Positions 27,178 to 39,340 are shown, counted from the first letter of the stretch. The stretch: DNA of 64,000 nucleotides from Linderina pennispora (GCF_002104995.1 NW_024468253.1:496001-560000); one strand, 5' to 3'. Notes: generated from the letters alone by a model not told the origin. Translations and numbers: made by a program.

Positions 27178-30152
27178 CTACCCGAGCCGTGCTTCGCGGC
27201 GGGAGAACATTCCTCCGGCGATTGTGGCGGTGGCGGCGACTGATGATGGTGTGTGGCGGGGGCCGGAGATTGCGGGGCCTCGGTCGGGGTTTGGGCGGAC
27301 TGGCGCGAGGCAGTCGGCAGCGGCGGCGAATGCACGGCGTGATGCAAGGGCGGCAATGACTGCGACAGCTGCGTCATGGGCGGCGACATGGAGTGGATGC
27401 GCATAGTGTCGACGTGTCCCCGCCAGGCTGCCCTCGGTGCTCGCAGACGACAGCTGCACACGGACCTGCATCTGCTCGCTGGCACCGAGCTCGGGCAAAA
27501 AGGCAAAGAACTCCTCGTCCATGGTGGCCACGACCAGCGATACCAGGATGCTGGAGATGGACGTATACGTCATCTTGTATTCTGGGACCTGGCGCTGGTG
27601 GCTGCGCGCAGTAGCAGCCTCCATCGACGCCGTGCGCTTGATCTTGGCGCCCACCGGCTTGCTGCCAAAGATGGCGCAGAGGTTGCTGGTCAGCGGGATG
27701 CCGCCGTGCGGGCGCGTGCGCGGCTCGCTGGGCTGGTCGTCAAAGACCGAGTTGGCGGCTGGCGGCATATTGGCGATGTGGCGGATGGGGTGCAGGAACA
27801 CGGTGAACTTTTTGTCAACAACCGCCTCGATGGACCCGGGCACAAGCAGGTCGCGCATGGTCAGCAGCTGGGATTTCTCCAGGCGCTTCGGCATAAACGT
27901 CACCATTTCCTCGACCTGGACAATCTCCTCCCACGCCTGTGCAAACAGAAGCGACTTTGTCCCGCAGCTCTTGCACATGCGCTTGATGAACGCCGTGGTC
28001 TGCGCAAAGCTCTCGCGCAGCGCCCGCGTCGGCGCCGAGTGGGCGCATGCTGCCGCTATGCCGCCGGCCAGCATCAGCGCATACGAGATGAACATGGGCG
28101 GCGTCTCGTTCTCCAGCAGGTCCGTCACCAGCCGCATCTGTCGGCACAGCCGGCAGGCATTGCTGATGTAGTCGGCTAGCATCCGCTCGCGCGTCTCGCC
28201 GTTGCACATCTGCGGCGGCAGCACGCTGGTTGCCTGGCGCGGGTCGTCGCAGCGCGCCATTAGATACGGCGACACCACCGACTTCATGCACAGCGCGGCC
28301 GACGATATCAGCATTCGTGTGCTGGATCTCCTCGGCCGTCACATTGGCTGGCATCTCCGGCACTGCTGCCAGCCACTCGGTCAGTGACTCAAATGTCGTC
28401 AGCACCAGCTTGTCCATGTCCTCTACCGACGCGTTCGGGTCGTTGATCGTGCGCAGGACCGCGTTGCCGATCACGGCAAAGTTGACCTGCACGATGCTGC
28501 CGTTGACGTGCCACCGGATGCCGTCCAGCTTTGCTTGTTTGATCCGCTGTCAGGTACTCTGAGTCGTTGGGCGAGATGTGGAATGTGTCGGGCGGCAGCG
28601 AATACGACTCCAGGCTGTCGTTGCCCACATACCACATGGACGGCGCGCACGGGCCGGTTGACCCCGCTCAGGTCCACCAGGACATTGGGTGCCTGGTGCA
28701 GCATCAGCGACACAAACGTGTCCACCGTGAACGAGCTCCAGATGAGCCGCCGCATTTCCTCGCGCTCGAGCCATGACTCGGACACCCACAACTCTTCGTC
28801 GCTCCACACGCTGTCGTCCAATTTGTACACTTTGAGCTGTTGCAAAAGCCGAAGTGCGAGCGCTAATAGTGCAGAAAACGGAAATACGCATGGGGGATTT
28901 CCCCATGGAGGACACGGTTAGTGAAAAAGTGGCTCGCAATTTTGTCGGGGGTAGCACCTTGTTGCACCGAGTTTGCCAGTGTTGATGTTGGACACATCTC
29001 TCATCTGCCTCGTGTTCATAACAGGCGAAACAAAACTTGTTCATAGCAAACGAAACAAAACTGGCTGGCTACGTGGGAAATCTCGCATCTGTCCGAAAAA
29101 GAGCACATGAAGAGAACTGATGCTCGCCACCCCAAATCCTCGCATTTTGCTCGGCTGTTGAGGCTGATAGCACTGGCTGCCCGAGCGCATACAAGACAGC
29201 AAAAAAGAATACAACGGGCAATACGCGTGATAATGAAAATCCCCGGGTGCTTCTGGTTGTGTCTGCTGTTCGGGGAGGAGCACACCCCATTCTCCCGCCC
29301 CCAAAGGACAAACAGCAACCGGCAGGGGTCATATGAGCACCTATGCCTGATGAAGATATACTTACTGGAATAATGGCTCGCTACATTGAGCTGTCCGAGG
29401 TGCATATAAGCGACCGACAGCAGAATAATTGCTGCGCACGAGCTCGAGTCCGGCCGCTCAATGACATCGGCCACAAACACCTTGGCGCGATCCACGAACC
29501 GGCGTGCAGCCTCGACCGGGCCAATATCGACAATAGCCGGGTGTCTGCTGAACATGGCATTGTTGGCCATCACGCACAGCGCCAATAGCGACGACACCTT
29601 GCCGCGCCGATACTGCTTCATGAAATTGCCCGGGTGCAGCATCTTGCCGACAATATTGAACTCGGCCACGGTATGTCCCACAAGCTCATCCATAATGTCC
29701 TTGGCTGGCAAGTGCGATCGTGCGTCAAACGCCAGCCGGGCCGTCAGGCTTGGTGGCTGCCATGGACGGCGAGTATGCCGACGACGCCGACGACGAGGAC
29801 ACCGACGCCGCCATTGTCTGGCTGCTCAGTGAATATGCCTTCAGCGTATTGTCGAATTGCGTCCGCGCAGGCCGACCCGGTGGCGATCGGCTGCGACTCA
29901 CCGGGCTCATTGCTGTGGCTATGCGCCGGGTTGACAGTTCTGCTAGGCGTCGCAAGCATGTCGCTGGGCCGTCCGTGCGGGAATCCGCTGCCCTCCACCC
30001 CGCCGTAATGCCGCTTTGTCCCACGCAGCTCGGGCGTCCGCGAGGGGTCAGAGAGGCTGGATTGTGGCTGCGCCAGCGTTGCCCCGTGGGCCTGTGCGCT
30101 GTGCCGGATACATATATGCTGTGCTGACGGATGCGCTCCGCGACCGGCTCAT
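27178..30152 (-). CDS. Fungal_trans-domain transcription regulator, no zinc cluster seen
   Basis: About 800 residues with the middle homology region of fungal zinc-cluster regulators: HTVAEFNIVGKMLHPGNFMKQYRRG, RRFVDRAKVFVADV, AAIILLSVAYMHLGQLNVASHY, ALRLLQQLKVYKLDD, REEMRRLIWSSFTVDTFVSLML. A Ser/Thr-rich N-terminus precedes it. No Cys6 zinc cluster is visible in or upstream of the gene, so either a distal exon is missing or the protein lacks one. A 503-nt intron (28863-29365, gtaagt...ttag) joins SHYS to TLALRLL in frame. Single extra bases near 30110, 29840, 29750, 28655, 28525 and 28312 break the frame. The C-terminal 150 residues are Pro/Ala-rich. The start at 30150-30152 is tentative. 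Confidence 0.75.
28863..29365 (-). other. Unusually long intron (503 nt)
   Basis: Donor GTAAGT and acceptor CTATTAG flank 503 nt inside the regulator gene; splicing gives the natural HYS-T-LALRLLQQL join. Other introns here are 76-98 nt. Inside, near 29021-29065, an imperfect direct duplication of a segment containing CGAAACAAAACT is visible. No long ORF in the intron resembles a known protein. Confidence 0.65.
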
Positions 30153-30864
30153 GTTGTGTGTGTCTAGCGTCTGTGCGCTGCTGAGTGGCGAGCTCGATGG
30201 GTCTGTTGGTACAGTGGGGTTGTTCATTGCAGGTTGTGTTGAATTATGTTTGAGGACAAAGGAAAAAAAAGGCTAAAATAAAATTGTGCAGTAGAGACAG
30301 TAAAAAAAAACTGGTACTGCAAAAAAAAATAAAGGAAAAGGTTCGAAGGGGGGAAAGGCGGGCAAGATATACTCAAACCATCAGCAGGGCGCGGGCCTTG
30401 GTTTATCGAGAGGGTCGGTGGTGGCAGGGCTCGGCTTACACTAGTGCACAGTACAAGGAGCCACACAGCCTCGGCGTCCGAGATTGCCCCGGATTTTTCA
30501 AAGCACAGCAGTGCATCTCCGCAACTCCCCGCCCATCAATGGTCAGCTGGCGCTTGCTGCAAAACCAGAAGATTTCTGCAAGTTCCTGAATTTCATGTCA
30601 ATTGCGGCTGTTTCTGCTATTGTTCTGCCGGAAGAAGCAGTCGGCCCTTCCCCCTTAAAGTGGACAGCGCTCTGCGGACACTGGCATCTGGTGCTGCTCA
30701 GATCCCTTGAGGTGGGAAAGAGTAAACACAGACAGGGCGGCGCGTGTGAAATGTCGCCCTTTTCTTCTGGGAAAAAACACTTGTCCGTGGTGCACGTTGA
30801 GATGTTAGATGATTATGAATCTGCGGAAGGAGGTCAGGTATGCCGGCGCGGACATTGGCGATCA
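30153..30864. other. Intergenic, regulator 5' side / kinase 3' side
   Basis: About 710 bp, with A-rich runs (A9-A10 near 30300-30330) and no recognisable exon. It should carry the promoter of the minus-strand regulator; no zinc-cluster-coding exon was found in it. Confidence 0.35.
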
Positions 30865-31695
30865 TCAGTTGTATATGATCTTGGAGGGCTGGCACCGGTG
30901 TGTCTCCGAATACCCGCCGTTGATAGGCGTCGTTGGCAGAAATCCGCTGCACAGCCTGTGTGCGGTCGGCAGCCAGCCCCGCAGCAACATGCCGGCTGAT
31001 CAGGCGCTCATAGCACACCTGCTCGTCGGCTGCGCAAACCCACCATGACTCATCGAAATACTGGTGGGCCTGCAACCACGGCATCTCGTTGACATGGGCG
31101 TACAGCCCTTCGATTACGACGATACGGTGGCTAGAGATGGGAGGGGTTTTAGCATAACCGCCTTTTGTCGGGCAAAAAAGGTCAGGGGGATGGGCGTTTT
31201 GCTTACCGTGGTTCGATGGCAATGTCGTTCTGCTTGGGATCGCCCACGGCATGATCAAAGGATGGCGCGAGCACCGTGGAGTCAGGATGCTCGCGCAGCT
31301 GCTTAACCAAATCAACGAATGCGCAGGCGTCGAATGTCCATGGGGCGCCGCGCCGCAGCATTGCCAGCTTGGGGTTGTCCATAGCCAGCAGCTGCTGCTT
31401 GGTCAGATGGAAGCCGTCCATGGATACGGCCATGGCCACATCTGTGCCACAAATGGCGTTGACCGCATCCACTATGCGCTCGCTCAGATAGGATTTGCCC
31501 GATCCAGGCACGCCTCCGAGGGCGACCACAAAGCGCGCTGTCGCTGCGCTACGCAAGAAAAAGGACGAGCTCAGTCTTCGGTTCCGGCCATGTTGGGGGG
31601 CAGAGGGACTAGTGGAAAATCAAGGAGACTTGCCTCTTGCTGGCCAGGTACGCTGCCAGACTGTCGATTTGCCATTGGGTATCAGCAGGACTCAT
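30865..31695 (-). CDS. YFH7-like P-loop kinase (uridine kinase / PanK superfamily)
   Basis: Three exons. Exon 1 (31634-31695) begins MSPADTQWQ. Exon 2 carries the Walker A GGVPGSGKS, the SMDGFHLTKQQL motif and RRGAPWTFD, all typical of the YFH7 branch of uridine-kinase-like proteins. Exon 3 starts HRIVVIEGLY and contains DESWWVC and RISANDA. Phosphorylates a small metabolite (substrate unknown for fungal YFH7). Intron 1 (31549-31633) uses a GC-AG donor (AG|GCAAGT), which is the only choice that keeps frame; intron 2 is 31131-31206 (GTAAGC, CTAAAA, TAG). One extra base near 30927 shifts the frame; read past it, the protein continues INGGYSETHRCQPSKIIYN and stops at 30865. The uncorrected frame would run to 30698. 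Confidence 0.78.
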
Positions 31696-32008
31696 GTCAG
31701 CGGTTCAGGTGCTGGGGGTGGTAGGGAGATATGTTTCACCATGGCATGAAGAGAAGCAGCTCGCCTGACAGCTCATCGCGGCGTGCGCGTGGCAGAGCGC
31801 GTTATGGGGTGCTGCCAGTGGGCAGTTTGCGATGCCCTATGCACGTGATCGTGCAGGTTTGGCTTGGCAGCAGTGGTTCTGTCACGTGAAACGCAAAGAG
31901 CTCGGATGGTAGTGGTGGCGTTGGCTGGGAACGAGCTGCCAAACACAGCGGTGCGCATTTCTTCAAAACACTTTATAGAATCAGTATATTTTAATCCAGG
32001 CCACGCAA
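31696..32008. promoter_or_regulatory. Divergent kinase/lipin promoter with two CACGTG boxes
   Basis: Between two divergent start codons. CACGTG occurs at 31842-31847 and at 31883-31888, the second as GTCACGTGAA, whose complement TTCACGTGAC is close to the Ino2/Ino4 and Cbf1/TFEB-type bHLH sites. A TATA-like TTTATAGAATC lies near 31970, followed by TATATTTTAA at about 31984, close to the lipin ATG. Binding is inference. Confidence 0.5.
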
Positions 32009-35000
32009 ATGCAGTACGTCGGAAAGGTGTTCTCGACGGTCAGCCAGCTGTACAAGGAGCTGAACCCGGCGACGCTGAGCGGGGCGATCGACATCATCGT
32101 GGTTGAGGGCAAGGACGGAGAGTTGTCGTGCTCGCCATTCCACGTGCGGTTCGGAAAGCTCCAGCTGCTGCGGCCGTCAGACAAGGCCGTGCAGGTCATT
32201 GTCAACGGCAAGGCAGCCGAGTTCTACATGAAGGTGGGGGTGGAAGGCGAGGGGTTTTTTGTGCTGGAGACGCAGGGCGAGGTGCCCAGCGAGTTTGCCA
32301 CATCGCCGGTGGCCTCGCCGACGCTGTCGTTCCGCGACGGCGAGGACCCGGACTTTCTGGACCTAGGCAGTGTGCCCGGCGGCGTGCCCGGCGACGCCAA
32401 CGACGGGTACGTCAGCGCTCCCAGCGCCCACGAGTCCGAGGACGAGTCCTGGTCGGCCGACGAACAGCCGCCGGTGCGGCCAGTGCGGCCGGTGCGGCGC
32501 CACGTGCGGCGTGTCAGCAGCGCCAGCGCATATATGCCGTGCGCGACGCCCTCGGCCGATCACGTGGGCACAGCGGCGTATGCGGAGCCCGGCGACGGCA
32601 TGTGGCTGCCGCAGAATTCCGACGGGCCAGCACCGGTGACGTTCCTGGATGACACGGTGGTGGGCACGCGGTTCAAGGCGCGCGGCGGCGCTGTCGTCGA
32701 TGCGTCGCTGGAGCAGATCAAGCTCGGGTTGCGCGGACAGGCGGACAGTGCTGGAGCAGCAGGAGGCAGACACACGGCCCCGCCGGCCCATGAGCGTGGT
32801 CAGCGACTCGGCCTATGTGCTGGATCCATTCAGTGGCGCTGATAGTCCCTGCCGATCCGGCCGAGGGCGGTGCCCATACCGGCTGGGACTGGGGGGTGCC
32901 AGCGCAGGAGCTGGCGGCAGACGGAGCGAAGGAAGAGCAGCCGGCGGCAGACGAGGCAAGGGAAGGGCAGCCGGTGGCCACTTCAACCGCCTGTTCGCTC
33001 GACATGTCGCGGATGCTGGCGTCGCTTGGCAATCCGGGGGCTCAGCCGCTGGCCATCTCTCTTTGCGGCATCCAGGCGCTGCAGTCGGCCGGCGACGCGG
33101 CAGCGCAAGCGCAGGTGTTTGCGGACAGTCAGGTGGATGTGGCAGCGTTCAAGCGCGACGCCATGGCCATCGTCACCGATCCGCACGCGGTGTTCCGCAC
33201 CAGCGACGGGCAGTATGCGCAGAGCGAGCCGCTGGTCGTGTCGTTGGTTGCGCGGCTGGCGTTTGGCGAGTCGCTCGGCGGGTTCGGTCTGGCCGAGGCC
33301 TCAGGCGCCGGAGCCCAGGGCATTGTCACGATGGCTGAGGCCGCCAAGGACAAGGGCGGCGGCAGCCAGGAGACTGCTGATGAGAAGGACGGCTCCAGCA
33401 GCCAGCAGCCGGCCGATGCCAAGGCTCCCAAGCCCGAAGGTGGCCGGCGGTGGTGGCCGTGGGGGCAGCGCAGCCCACCCACGCCCGTGGCACACGCCCA
33501 GACCATGCCAGCTCCGGACCGCATTGAGGAGGGGGCTCCGGCTCGCACTGGGGAGGGGGCTCCGGCCCCAGCCGACGCTATTTCCATAAAGATCCCACCG
33601 CGCAGAGACAACTATCAGCAACAACGACGACGAGGCGGTGGTGTCGCCGCACACGCACTATGCCAAGACGCTGCGGCTGACATCAGCGCAGCTCAAGTCG
33701 CTGGGACTGCAGCGCGGAGCCAACACGGTCAAGTTCCTGGTTCCGTCCAACAAGGCGTACTGCGAGGCCAAGATCTTCTTCTACGGCAGCGACACGCACA
33801 TTGTGATCTCGGACATCGACGGCACCATCACCAAAGTCGGATGCGCTGGGCCACCTGTTCAATATGGTGGGCAAGGACTGGACCCACGCGGGCGTGGCCA
33901 AGCTGTACACCGATATTGCCTGCAATGGCTACGAGATCCTTTATCTGACATCACGTGCCATCGGGCAGGCTGCCGGCACACGGCTGTTCCTCGACAGCGT
34001 CAAGCAGGGCCAGTATGCGCTGCCGATGGGCCCACTGCTGCTGTCACCCGACCGCCTGTTCACATCGTTCCACCGCGAGGTCATCATGCGGCGCCCGCAT
34101 CGAGTTCAAAATGGCGTGTCTGCGCGACATCAAGAATCTGTTTGGCGGCGTCGCGCCCTTCTACGCCGGCTTCGGCAACCGCATCACCGATGCCATGTCG
34201 TACCGCAGCGTCAACGTGCCGGTGTCGCGCATCTGCACCATCGACACTGCTGGCGAGGTCAAGCTGGAGCTTCTGCCCGGCTACCGCTCGTCCTACGTCA
34301 AAATGAACGACCTGGTCGACATGATGTTTCCGCCCCTGGCCGCCAAGCTCGACCCCAAGTTCAACGACTGGGAGTTCTGGAAGACTTCCTCTGCCGTCGA
34401 TTGACCACGACCTGGCTGAGATCGAGGCCCAGCTGGAGGCCGAGCAAGAGGAGGCCCGCCAGGCTGAGGAGCGTGACCGCCAGCGCCGTGCTGCCCAAGA
34501 CGACGGCCGCAAATCGCCGTCCATCTTCACCCGCGCCACGCGCTCCACCCGTGCTGCCTCATCTGTCCAGCCCTCTGACGCTGCATTGCTGCTGCCGCCG
34601 CCCCCGAACCCTGCCACTGCTGATGCCCGTCCTCGAGCCGACTCGTGGGCTCCACTGCCGCCCGCACCGTCGCCGCCCGTGCGCGCCGACTCGCCAGACC
34701 ACTTGCCGCCGCCAGCTGCGTCCGAGACCGCCGCTGTGGAGCCGCCCATCGGGGTCCTGCCTGCTGTGAGCCCTGACGCGACGCAGCAGCGTGTGCCGAG
34801 TGTGGCCAGCAGTACCGGCCGCATGAGCATGCTGCAGAAGGTCAACCCATTCAACCTGGTCCGTGGATCATCGCCGCCGCCCGCCGCCACCGCCACCCAG
34901 CGGCCCGGAGCAGGCTGCTTTCCCGCCTCTGAAGAGTTCGCCATCGCAGCAGTCGCTTGCCGACGACCCCAGGTGTTGCTGCTGCTGCTTCGCGCCTGGT

Positions 35001-35190
35001 GCCGCAGTTCTCCGCCGTCAGCATTGAGTCAAAGAACCCCACCGATGACGAGGACGAATACAGTGACGCCGACGACGTCGATTCTGAAATCGATGACGAC
35101 GACGATGACGATGACGACGACGACGGCGATGAAATCGACCAGGAGACCATGAACATAATCCACGACCTAGACGAAATCCAGTACCTCTAA
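32009..35190 (+). CDS. PAH1: Lipin / phosphatidate phosphatase (Pah1/Ned1)
   Basis: Mg-dependent phosphatidate phosphatase making diacylglycerol for triacylglycerol synthesis and controlling ER/nuclear membrane growth. Seen: N-LIP domain from MQYVGKVFSTVSQLYKELNP with CSPFHVRFGKLQLL; acidic/Ser middle region; a second conserved block (SLCGI); then the HAD catalytic C-LIP with DIDGTIT (DxDGT) followed by SDALGHLFNMVGKDWTH, LTSRAIGQA, FKMACLRDIKNLF. The C-terminus is acidic, with an uninterrupted run of 11 Asp. Extra single bases near 32750, 32840, 33612, 33835, 34095, 34390, 34900 and 34968 break the frame; the one at 33835 falls inside the conserved TKSD motif, where removing one base gives the exact motif. 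It converges on the CPSase gene with 41 bp between stops. Confidence 0.93.
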
Positions 35191-35231
35191 CAAACTCCCG
35201 TAGAAATATTATTTTATTGAACATCCTTAAA

Positions 35232-38200
35232 TCACTTGCGCATGCCAAGGTAGTCGCTCCAGCGCTTGACATCCACCGGTGTCTCAATGTTCAGCTTGGC
35301 CTTGCCGTATAGCGTCGTCGCTGTGCCCTCAGGCAGGGCGGCCAACGCATCAACCAGCATCTCAGCGCAGCGCTGGTCGTTGATCAGCGGCAGCCCGAAA
35401 TCAACCGCCATGCGCCGCATCGCATAGCTGGTGTTGCTCTTGTCGGCCGGCCGGTGCTTGGCCAGGTTGACCACCAGGTCGATGCTGCTCTTGGCCACCG
35501 CGTCGCGCAGCGTGCGTCGGTCCTCGTAGTCGAACCGGACCACGTCGACGCTGGGCACTCCGCCCAGCACCAGCAGATCCGCCGTCGCCGGCTCGTCCGT
35601 CAGGATCGGGTACCCGGCGTCGCTGAAGTGCTTGGCCACTTTCTGCACAATGCGCGGCTCGGTCAGGTCGTCGATGCCGACATACACGGCCTTGCCGGGA
35701 CGCGGCAGACGGAACCCGTTGGTTGACAGCAGCGACACCAGATACGCTTCTTCTGGCGTCTTGCCAAAGCACGCAACCTCGCCCGTCGACGACATCTCGA
35801 CGCCCAGGAACGGGTCGGCCCCCGCCAGGCGCGTCCACGAGAACTGCGGCACCTTGATCGCTGTGTACGGCCACGCGCTGGCGCCCTTCATCAGGTCGCG
35901 CGGCGCCGGCACTCCCTCGCCGACGATGGCCCGTGCTGCGCAGTCCACAAAGTTGACATCGGTGACCTTGGACACAAACGGGAACGACCGCGACGCCCGC
36001 AGGTTGCACTCGATGACCTTGAGCAGCGGAGAGCCGGCGTTGTCGGGGTTCTTCTGCATGATGATCTGCATGTTGAAAGGGCCAGAAATCTCCAGCGCCT
36101 TAGCCACCTTCTGCCCGATCTCCTTGACGCGATCCATCACCGACGCGCTCAGATTCGCCGGTGGCAGGATCAGCGACGCGTCTCCAGAGTGCACCCCTGC
36201 GTCCTCCACGTGCTCGCTGACCGCATGCACCAAAAGCTCGCCCTGGTGCGCCACTGCATCAATGTCAAGCTCGCGCGCCCCACGGATGAACTTTGTCACC
36301 ACCACCGGATGCTCGGGGCTCACCGACGCCGCCAGCTCCAGGTGGCTGCGCAGCGCTGCCGCGTCATATGCGACGTTCATCGCCGCCCCCGACAGCACAT
36401 ACGACGGCCGGATCAGCACCGGATATCCGACCGCCTCCGCAAACTGCTCGGCCTCGCCCACGCTGGTCAGCTCCTTCCACGCCGGCTGGTCCACGCCGAT
36501 GTCGTCCAGGATCTTGCTGAACCGGTACCGGTCCTCCGCCGCATCAATCATCTCCGGTGCCGTTCCCAGCACCCGCACGTCGTTCTGGTGCAGGCGCAGC
36601 GCAATGTTCTGCGGCAGCTGCCCGCCCACGCTGACCACCACCCCCTTGGCCTGCTCCGCCTCGTAGATGTCGCGCACCCGCTCGTAGCTGAGCTCGTCAA
36701 AGTACAGGCGGTCGCACTCGTCAAAGTCCGTCGACACTGTCTCTGGGTTGTAGTTGACCATCACCGTCTTGTGCCCCAGCGCCCGCAGCGCACGGATCGC
36801 CGACACCCCGCACCAGTCGAACTCCACCGACGACCCGATGCGGTACACTCCTGAGCCCAGAACCATCGTGCCGTGCTCGTCAAACTTGACATCATCTGTT
36901 GACGCGTTGTATGTCATGTAGAGGTAGTTGGTCGGCGCCGGGAACTCTCCTGCCAGCGTGTCGATGCGCTTGGCAAACGGCCGCAGCCCGTACTGCGCGC
37001 GCAGCCCACGCACGCTGTCCTCGCTGACGCTGCCCTTGCCGCCAGCCGACAGCAGCTTGGCGATCTGCTGGTCAGAGAACCCCGTGCGCTTGGCCATCTC
37101 CAGTGCGTTGCGGTTGAGGTTCTGCAGCGTCTGGTGCGGGTCCTTCAGCGCCCGGTGCACCTTGCAGATGTTGTCCAGCTTGTGCAGGAACCACCTGTCG
37201 ATCTTGGTGATGTCATGCAGGCGGTCCACCGTGTACCCGCGCTCGATCATCGCATACGCCAGGTAGAACAGCCGTCTGTCGGTGGGGTTCGCCAGCATGC
37301 GCTCCAGCTCCTGCTCGCTCGCCGGAATGCACTCGGCCAGCGGCGCAAACCCCGCAAACCCAGGGTCCACCGACCGGATCGCCTTCTGCAGGCTCTCCTC
37401 GAACGTGCGGCCAATTGCCATCACCTCGCCCACCGACTTCATGCACGATCCAATGTCGCGGCTCACATGGTTGAACTTGCTCAGGTCCCACCGCGGGATC
37501 TTGGTCACCACATAGTCCAGGCTCGGCTCAAAGCACGCCGTCGTTGTCGTCGTCACGCTGTTCTGCAGCTCCGGCAGCGTCCACCCCAGCCCAATCTTGG
37601 CCGCCACAAACGCCAGCGGGTACCCCGTGGCCTTGGACGCCAGCGCCGAGCTGCGGCTCAGTCGCGCGTTCATCTCAATCACGCAGTACTCCAGGCTCTC
37701 CGGGTTCAGCGCATACTGCACGTTGCATTCGCCGACGACGCCCATATGCCGCACAATCTTGATCGCAGCCGTGCGCAGCATGTGGTACTCCTCGTCGCTC
37801 AGCGTCTGGCTCGGCGCCACCACGATCGAGTCGCCGGTGTGGATGCCCAGCGGGTCAAAGTTCTCCATGTTGCACACCGTCACGCAGTTGTCCTGCGCAT
37901 CACGCACCACCTCGTACTCGACCTCCTTCCACCCCCGCATCGACTTTTCGACAAGAATCTGCGGGCACAGCGACAGACTCTGGCTCGCCAGCGCCTGCAG
38001 CTCCGCCTCGCTGCCTGCGAATCCTGACCCCAGCCCGCCCAGCGCATACGCCGACCGCACAATCACCGGGTACCCGATCTGCTGCGCCGCGTCCAGCGCA
38101 TCCTGCACTGTGTTGACCGCCGTCGACTGCGCTACCGGAATCCCAATGTCCTTCAGCGCGCTGGCAAACAGATCGCGGTCCTCCGACAGCTCCAGCGTGC

Positions 38201-38868
38201 GCACCGACGTGCCCAGCACCCGCACCTTGAACTTGTCCAGCACCTCCATTTTGTCCAGCTGCACTCCGCAGTTGAGCGCCGTCTGTCCGCCGAACGCCAG
38301 CATGATGCCGTCCGGCCGCTCCTTCTCGATGACCTGCGCCAGGTATTCCGGCGTCACCGGCGAAAAGTAGACGTGGTCCGCCAGCTCGTGGGACGTCTGC
38401 ACTGTGGCGATGTTCGGGTTCACCAGCACCGTCTCAATGTTCGACTCCTTCAGCGCCTTGATGGCCTGCGAGCCCGAGTAGTCAAACTCGCCCGCCTGCC
38501 CAATGCTGAGTCCACCCGACCCAACAACGAGCACCTTCTTGACATCGAGCTTGGCGCCAGTTCGCGCCAGCGCCGACGCCGCCGACACCGCGTCGTTCGA
38601 GTGGTGGACCTGGGCTCCGCTAAAGTTGCGGCGCCCGACGTACTGCGCGCTGCGCGCTGCAGCAGCACCCGATGCTGCTAGGGCCGATCCTGGACACCGC
38701 GCACCGAGCCCCGATCATGGGCTGGCTGGCCGCTGCCAGTGCCGCCCCAGCCGATGCCAGCCGCGAGTATGCGCGCATCGGCTTGCTGGCCGTCTTGCCC
38801 AGCTTGGAAGTAGCGAGCTGCCGCGTGAGCAGCGCAGCCTTGGAAATGGTAGTACGAGCAGCGAGCAT
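35232..38868 (-). CDS. CPA2: Arginine-specific carbamoyl-phosphate synthase, large subunit, mitochondrial
   Basis: Ammonia-dependent synthetase half of the arginine-pathway CPSase; works with a separate glutaminase (Cpa1) to make carbamoyl phosphate for ornithine transcarbamylase. The 1118-residue body has the two repeated ATP-grasp halves (VVGSGGLSIGQAGEFDYSG; VYRIGSSVEFDWCGVSAI), LAFGGQTALNCG, the allosteric MGS-type C-terminus (GLPLINDQRCAEM), and no fused GATase or ATCase domains. Upstream, in a frame one base off, an N-terminal stretch rich in Ala/Arg/Ser/Thr (MLAARTTISKAALLTRQ) joins through one extra base near 38680 to YVGRRNFSG and the body. That is a good mitochondrial presequence, as in Neurospora arg-3. 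The 3.3-kb body has no frame break. Two TGASTCA elements lie upstream. Confidence 0.94.
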
Positions 38869-39340
38869 GGCTGTAGACGAAATAATGGTCCTTTTAGATG
38901 TGAGTTCTCCAAACCTGATCGCAAATGTAGTCCGACGAGTTCTTTTCGCTAGAGTGAAGATACATATAGCGAAGTACAAAAAGTAGTTGTCTGCAGCTGT
39001 GGGTAGGTAGGCTGGAGAGGGAATTGGCCAGCACGAGATAAGGCTGTTTTGAATTGGAGTCAGAAGATGGGAAGAGTAGATCGTGCTTCAGAGACGCATC
39101 TGCCTCCGGCGCGCTTTTTATATTCGCGCCCAGCGTCGCAGAGCGGGGCTAGCCCTCTGCGTGCAGCAGTAGGCTCTGGGCGACAATCGCTGGCCACAGT
39201 TTGCCTCACAATAGCTGTGTTGAGTCAACGGCCCGCATCCACGATAAAACGTGACTCATAAATGCGCGCTCCCACTGATAATGACCCACGGAACCGAGCG
39301 CGCCAATCGACAGAGCCACGGCCCGCACAGCTCCTGCGGC
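38869..39340. promoter_or_regulatory. CPSase upstream region
   Basis: About 470 bp between the CPSase start and the helicase stop. It contains the paired Gcn4-type sites at 39221-39258 and a TTTTTATATTC TATA-like element near 39115. No coding sequence is evident. Confidence 0.5.
39221..39258. promoter_or_regulatory. Paired Gcn4/CPC1-type elements (TGASTCA x2)
   Basis: TGAGTCA at 39221-39227 and TGACTCA at 39252-39258, 31 bp apart and about 350-390 bp upstream of the CPSase start. This is the binding site of the bZIP regulator of general amino-acid control (Gcn4 in yeast, CPC1 in Neurospora), for which arginine genes are classic targets. Function here is inference. Confidence 0.6.

Noticed and set aside
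30698-30864. Extended C-terminus of the YFH7-like kinase
   Set aside because: It belongs to the frame after an extra base; the corrected frame stops at 30865 and gives a natural end.
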